A DNA stretch of 35,268 nt. Origin: Acidimicrobiales bacterium. GTDB lineage: Bacteria; Actinomycetota; Acidimicrobiia; Acidimicrobiales; MedAcidi-G1. The stretch lies in the NCBI GenBank assembly GCA_030748555.1, contig JASMLT010000012.1, positions 248 to 35,515 on the forward strand, in the 5' to 3' direction. Positions 31,899 through 35,268 of this stretch are shown here, piece by piece (the stretch's first letter is position 1; each line of letters opens with the position of its first letter). The position numbers and the translations under genes were made by a program. The notes beneath the pieces were generated by a model that worked only from the letters and a program-made list of their open reading frames with translations, did not search any database and had not been told where the DNA came from.

Positions 31899-32740
31899 AA
31901 AATATTTCAGTTACTCTAGATGTTGAAGATCTTCGGCCTTCAAATGATTTTGAAGACCGCTCGAAACTGATGACAGAAAAAGTCTTAAATCTCTTTGCTG
32001 AAATGGAGATCCGAGCAACAATTTTTGTCGTGGGTGATGTGGCAAGAAGGCACCCAGAAACAATCAAAAAAGCCGTAAAAGCTGGCCATGAAATTGGTTT
32101 ACACTCCCATAAACACATACCACTGCAACTGCTGAACCCAGATGCCTTTGAACAAGAATTGGGCGAAGCCAAGCGATCACTTGAAGACATTTCGGGTCAA
32201 CAGGTAAATGGTTACAGGGCACCGACAATGTCCCTGACACACGAAACTCGCTGGGCCATTCCCATCATGCAAAGAGTCGGCTTCACCTATTCTTCAAGTG
32301 TGTTGCCCGCCAAGAATCCTCTTTATGGTTGGAACGGTTTGCCGAAACAACCATTCAGGTGGTTGAACTCAGTGATTGAGTTCCCTTGCCCTGTGACGAA
32401 CATTTTCGGCTTCAATGTCCCTTACCTTGGAGGGGCTTACTTTCGACTCTTTCCATCGGCTATTAGGAAAATTGGTATACGCAAATCATCAAATAAAGAG
32501 GTTCTCTGGACCTACTGTCATCCCTGGGAATTCGATCCGGAAGAGAAGTACTACCAATTAGAGAACGTTGGACGTGCTACAAGTCGAATCGCGTGGATTG
32601 GTAGAAAAGGCATGGAAAATAAAATGCGCGAATTGCTCAAGGAGACCTCATCACAGTCACTTGGTGACATAGCTTCGACGATTGATCTATCTCAACTTCA
32701 ATTAGTTGATGCGGAATCTCCATGTCCTGGGAAAAGTTAA
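31892..32740 (+). CDS. Polysaccharide deacetylase (NodB homology)
   Basis: This carbohydrate esterase of 282 residues has the NodB-fold motifs: TLDVEDL (residues 8-14) with the catalytic and metal-binding acids, ATIFVVGDVARRHP, the metal-binding HSHKHIPL, GYRAPTMSLT and the C-terminal YCHPWEFDP with the catalytic histidine. The order and the C-terminal block resemble the subgroup found in exopolysaccharide clusters. No signal peptide is visible, so it may act on a cytoplasmic lipid-linked sugar rather than on an exported polymer. The ATG overlaps the preceding GT-C gene, and the following GT-C gene starts four bases after its stop, so it is embedded in the operon. Confidence 0.88.
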   Translation: MLKNISVTLDVEDLRPSNDFEDRSKLMTEKVLNLFAEMEIRATIFVVGDVARRHPETIKKAVKAGHEIGLHSHKHIPLQLLNPDAFEQELGEAKRSLEDISGQQVNGYRAPTMSLTHETRWAIPIMQRVGFTYSSSVLPAKNPLYGWNGLPKQPFRWLNSVIEFPCPVTNIFGFNVPYLGGAYFRLFPSAIRKIGIRKSSNKEVLWTYCHPWEFDPEEKYYQLENVGRATSRIAWIGRKGMENKMRELLKETSSQSLGDIASTIDLSQLQLVDAESPCPGKS

Positions 32741-32744
32741 CCTG

Positions 32745-34121
32745 ATGATGAGTACTGCCTTGGAATCCAAAGAGAAATTTAGTGTGCTTAAAAAACTAGA
32801 TTTTAATAAAGTTCTGTTACTTATTTGCCTTTTAGGATTTTTTATACGCCTTCTATATTTTTTTCTTGTAGTTGCTGACAACCAATTAAGCGGTGACGCT
32901 TCCTCTTATCACTTAACTGCAAATATTTTTGCGGATGGTCTTGGCTTTACAGAACCTTTTCGTTATCTCTTCGGAGCGGTTGATTCAGTGCCCATTAAAG
33001 GAGAACTGGTCGAGGTAATTACTCCAATTGGCCATATAGAACCGACTGCAGGACATCCGCCGATGTGGACCTTGCTTCTCTCAATCGGTTCCTTTCTAGG
33101 TTTTACAACTGTCTTCCAGCAGCAAATATTTTCAATTTTTTTAGGGATACCTTCGATAATTCTTGCTGGTTTAATAGGAAAAAAAATAGGTTCAGAGCAG
33201 CTTGGTTTAATAACTGCATCCCTAACTGCCGCTTATGCATTTATTTGGATTAATGAAGGTCTACTTATGGCAGAAACGTGTGCAATCACCGGAGCTATGG
33301 CATGCATTCTTGCCGCACTAGTTCTGGCTGAAAACCAGAGCGCTAAAAATGCTTTGATTTTTGGATCAGTTGGTGGTTTAGCAGCTCTATGTCGCGCTGA
33401 ACTGCTCATCTACCTTCCTCTGGTGGGAGCAGTGATCCTGTTCACTAAGAAGGTTCCTTGGCGTACGAAAATACTGCAGTATCTCTCTGTCGGATTAGCG
33501 GCACTACTTGTAATTTCACCATGGGTGATTCGAAATCTTTACTCCTTTGAACAGAACGTTTTTCTATCTGATGGTGCAGGCACAGTTCTAGTTCAAGCTA
33601 ATTGTGATTCCACCTACTATGGACAGAATCTTGGATACTGGGAACTTAAGTGCGGTGAACCACCTCCATATGGTGAAGATGGTGAACTACTTGACGAATC
33701 ACAACGAGACGTTGTTGTTCGTGAACGGGCTTTCGATTATATTTCTGAACATAAAAGAAGGCTCATAACAGTTGTTGCTCCTGCACGCATCGGCCGAATG
33801 TGGGGTGCCTACAAACCCATTGAACAGCTCCGCCTCGATGTGCTTGCCGATCGTCGCTCTTTTGCAATTTCCTTAATAGGTTTTGGGCAATACTTACTTT
33901 TATTACCTCTTTCTCTGATGGCCATCTCAAAATTGTGGAAGAAACGCAGAGAAACTCTTTTTATAACTTCTGCTTGGATTCCGATTGTCACATTTACCGC
34001 TGCGTTGGCTTTTGGAAATACCCGCTACCGTACTGCAGCGGAAGCGTCATTAGTTATTCTTGCCGCATTTTCCATTGATCTGGTCATGAAAAAATTCGCC
34101 AAAAAGTCAGCACCTATGTGA
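32745..34121 (+). CDS. GT-C membrane glycosyltransferase, second of a paralogous pair
   Basis: This protein of about 458 residues is a close paralogue of the one encoded at 30459-31898. Shared features are SGDASSYHLTANIFADGLGF after the first helix, HIEPTAGHPPMWTLLL, LVQANCDSTYYG, GYWELKCGEP and a final NTRYRTAAEASLVIL segment. Roughly ten hydrophobic segments are seen. The frame runs back to 32706, but those codons lie in the deacetylase gene; the adjacent ATGs at 32745 and 32748 are the likely starts, with only a weak AAAAG site upstream. Its stop overlaps the convergent SGNH gene by eight bases. Donor and acceptor specificity probably differ from the first copy, but sequence cannot show this. 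Confidence 0.82.
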   Translation: MMSTALESKEKFSVLKKLDFNKVLLLICLLGFFIRLLYFFLVVADNQLSGDASSYHLTANIFADGLGFTEPFRYLFGAVDSVPIKGELVEVITPIGHIEPTAGHPPMWTLLLSIGSFLGFTTVFQQQIFSIFLGIPSIILAGLIGKKIGSEQLGLITASLTAAYAFIWINEGLLMAETCAITGAMACILAALVLAENQSAKNALIFGSVGGLAALCRAELLIYLPLVGAVILFTKKVPWRTKILQYLSVGLAALLVISPWVIRNLYSFEQNVFLSDGAGTVLVQANCDSTYYGQNLGYWELKCGEPPPYGEDGELLDESQRDVVVRERAFDYISEHKRRLITVVAPARIGRMWGAYKPIEQLRLDVLADRRSFAISLIGFGQYLLLLPLSLMAISKLWKKRRETLFITSAWIPIVTFTAALAFGNTRYRTAAEASLVILAAFSIDLVMKKFAKKSAPM

Positions 34122-35160
34122 CTGGGTCATATGAACATCCGCCTGGTGGATCATCGTAGCGTGGATCATTACTCCACTCTCCAAACCACCAGTCAGCTTC
34201 TTTTTGAATAAGGGGGAAACTCTCGGCAATCCTTTCAAAAACAGTGCCACCTATAAGAGCAGCTCCAAACGGACACAGGTGTCCATCATCCTGACCGTCA
34301 CGAACTTTGCGTATCTGATAAGACTTTCCATCAAAAGTGGTTAAGAAACGTACAAAAGCACCTTTCTCATTCCCAAGTAGTTGATCTGTGTCTATGAATT
34401 CAACTTCCCTTTTCCGGTCAGAAATTTCTTTATAAATTTGATTAACTAAGTGTCGACTCTCTTCTAAACCTTCCGCTTCGGGAGTTGGAGGCATTCCTAT
34501 CCATATAATCAAAGAAGAAACTTTCAAAATTTCCTCTATCAAATTCTCTATAATTTTTTCATACTCTTTGTGGTTTTCTGTGGCAAAGGCAAGATCCCAC
34601 CCTCCTACCATGACAGTCATCACCTCGGGTTCAGTTTGGAGAGACTCCCCCAGGTAACTCTGAAATCCTTTTTGAGTTAACCCAACTCCCCCAAATGATC
34701 TATTTTCTACATTTACCGCTTCAGTTGACTCCAAAGCTGCTTTTATACCGAGATCTGCGTCATAAGAAACACTGTCTCCAATAGTGACGACGCTTAAAGG
34801 TTGATTTTTAGTTGGGGTTCTAATAATTTCCTTGATCGAATTTAAATCTTCTGTTTCTGCTATTTCGCCACTATCTGATTTAGCTGCAATAACGGTTGTT
34901 TCTACTACTATTTCCTCCTCAACCATTAGGGATGAAACCGGCGTTGATTCTGCTAACGAAAAGGTTGCATCAGGAATAGCAGTAGGTGTTTGCGTCGGAA
35001 TTGGCGCTATCTGGGCGATACTTTCCTTAACAATTAACCTTGTAGTTGTTGTATTTATTTCCTCTCGGGAGGGATCCCCGAAAGAAGTTTCTGTAGAACT
35101 ACAGGCAGCAAAGAGATAAATATAAGCAATTAAACACTGTTTGTAGTATTTTCTAAACAC
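34114..35160 (-). CDS. SGNH-hydrolase-like lipoprotein
   Basis: The N-terminus is a short signal peptide ending in LFAAC, a slightly unusual lipobox, so this is probably a lipoprotein with Cys20 as anchor. A Thr/Ser/Glu-rich linker of about 100 residues precedes an SGNH-type catalytic domain: VVTIGDSVSYDA with the nucleophile serine, SFGGVGLT, MVGGWDLAF in place of the usual GxND block, and DDGHLCPFGA with the Asp-His pair. The domain ends in a Pro/Gly-rich tail. Such enzymes deacylate, or move acyl groups on, surface glycans. The GTG start has no ribosome site. It is convergent with the GT-C operon and may modify that operon's product; this is inference. Confidence 0.75.
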   Translation of the reverse strand: MFRKYYKQCLIAYIYLFAACSSTETSFGDPSREEINTTTTRLIVKESIAQIAPIPTQTPTAIPDATFSLAESTPVSSLMVEEEIVVETTVIAAKSDSGEIAETEDLNSIKEIIRTPTKNQPLSVVTIGDSVSYDADLGIKAALESTEAVNVENRSFGGVGLTQKGFQSYLGESLQTEPEVMTVMVGGWDLAFATENHKEYEKIIENLIEEILKVSSLIIWIGMPPTPEAEGLEESRHLVNQIYKEISDRKREVEFIDTDQLLGNEKGAFVRFLTTFDGKSYQIRKVRDGQDDGHLCPFGAALIGGTVFERIAESFPLIQKEADWWFGEWSNDPRYDDPPGGCSYDPVT

Positions 35161-35197
35161 TTGGTGAGGCTAACCGACCGTATAGGATCAGCATGCT

Positions 35198-35268
35198 GTG
35201 AAGAAAAACAAAATTTTACCTATTTCTGCCACCATTTTGATAGTTCTTGGACTCTGGATTGCTTTGAT
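35198..35268 (+). CDS. N-terminus of a membrane-anchored or exported protein, cut by window edge
   Basis: A GTG at 35198 opens a frame that runs off the right edge after 23 codons: VKKNKILPISATILIVLGL, then WIAL. Two or three lysines followed by a long hydrophobic segment form a signal peptide or a signal anchor. A TAGGAT hexamer nine bases upstream and the absence of a ribosome site suggest a leaderless start. It is divergent from the SGNH lipoprotein. No function can be assigned from so short a piece. Confidence 0.5.
   Translation, partial: MKKNKILPISATILIVLGLWIAL

Noticed and set aside
1-35268. tRNA, rRNA, CRISPR, insertion sequences, attachment sites
   Set aside because: Intergenic spaces are all under about 185 bases, and none showed tRNA-like arms, repeat-spacer units or transposase-type coding.

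Overview
This window looks like chromosomal DNA of a low-GC member of the Actinomycetota. A free-living aquatic lineage such as the Acidimicrobiia is my best guess, by inference only. The evidence is a division/cell-wall (dcw) cluster whose RsmH carries the Cys-rich insert typical of Actinobacteria, a DUF3040 protein, an MtrA/MtrB-like two-component system followed by a GerMN (LpqB-like) lipoprotein, and a PimB-like mannosyltransferase next to an SRPBCC protein. No rRNA, tRNA, transposase, CRISPR array or phage gene was seen. Coding density is very high: no stretch longer than about 185 bases lacks a gene.

Positions 1-12030, minus strand, hold the dcw operon in the order mraZ, rsmH, ftsL, ftsI, murE, mraY, murD, ftsW, murG, murC, murB (murB runs off the left edge). 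Most junctions overlap (ATGA, GTGA, TGATG, TAATG), so the operon is translationally coupled. It is preceded by a promoter-like TTGACA element and by three TGGNN repeats spaced exactly 10 bp apart, which match the known MraZ operator design. The one long internal gap, between mraZ and rsmH, contains a pyrimidine-rich tract that also encodes a possible 25-residue peptide with six consecutive prolines. murF is missing from its usual place between murE and mraY.

Positions 12093-16148, also minus strand, hold a Nudix hydrolase and DNA polymerase IV, then a DUF3040 membrane protein, a ROK-family sugar kinase, a small uncharacterised protein and a lipoate-protein ligase family protein.

Positions 16227-21728, plus strand, hold a small membrane protein, an inositol-monophosphatase-family phosphatase, an OmpR-type response regulator, its sensor kinase, a short GerMN lipoprotein and glycerol kinase. 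The kinase and lipoprotein genes overlap, and glpK follows closely, so one transcription unit is likely.

Positions 21763-24779, minus strand, hold a small four-cysteine protein, epoxyqueuosine reductase QueG, a PimB-like glycosyltransferase and an SRPBCC protein. A secreted alpha/beta-hydrolase lipoprotein follows on the plus strand.

Positions 26235-35160 look like an envelope glycan region. It contains two minus-strand GT-C membrane glycosyltransferases, then a divergent plus-strand operon encoding a UDP-galactopyranose-mutase-like flavoprotein, a GT-C enzyme, a polysaccharide deacetylase and a second GT-C enzyme that is a clear paralogue of the first. A convergent SGNH-hydrolase lipoprotein closes the region, and a truncated membrane-anchored protein starts at the right edge. 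The most unusual items are the mraZ-rsmH leader, the absent murF, the reduced LpqB-like protein and the duplicated GT-C pair around the deacetylase.
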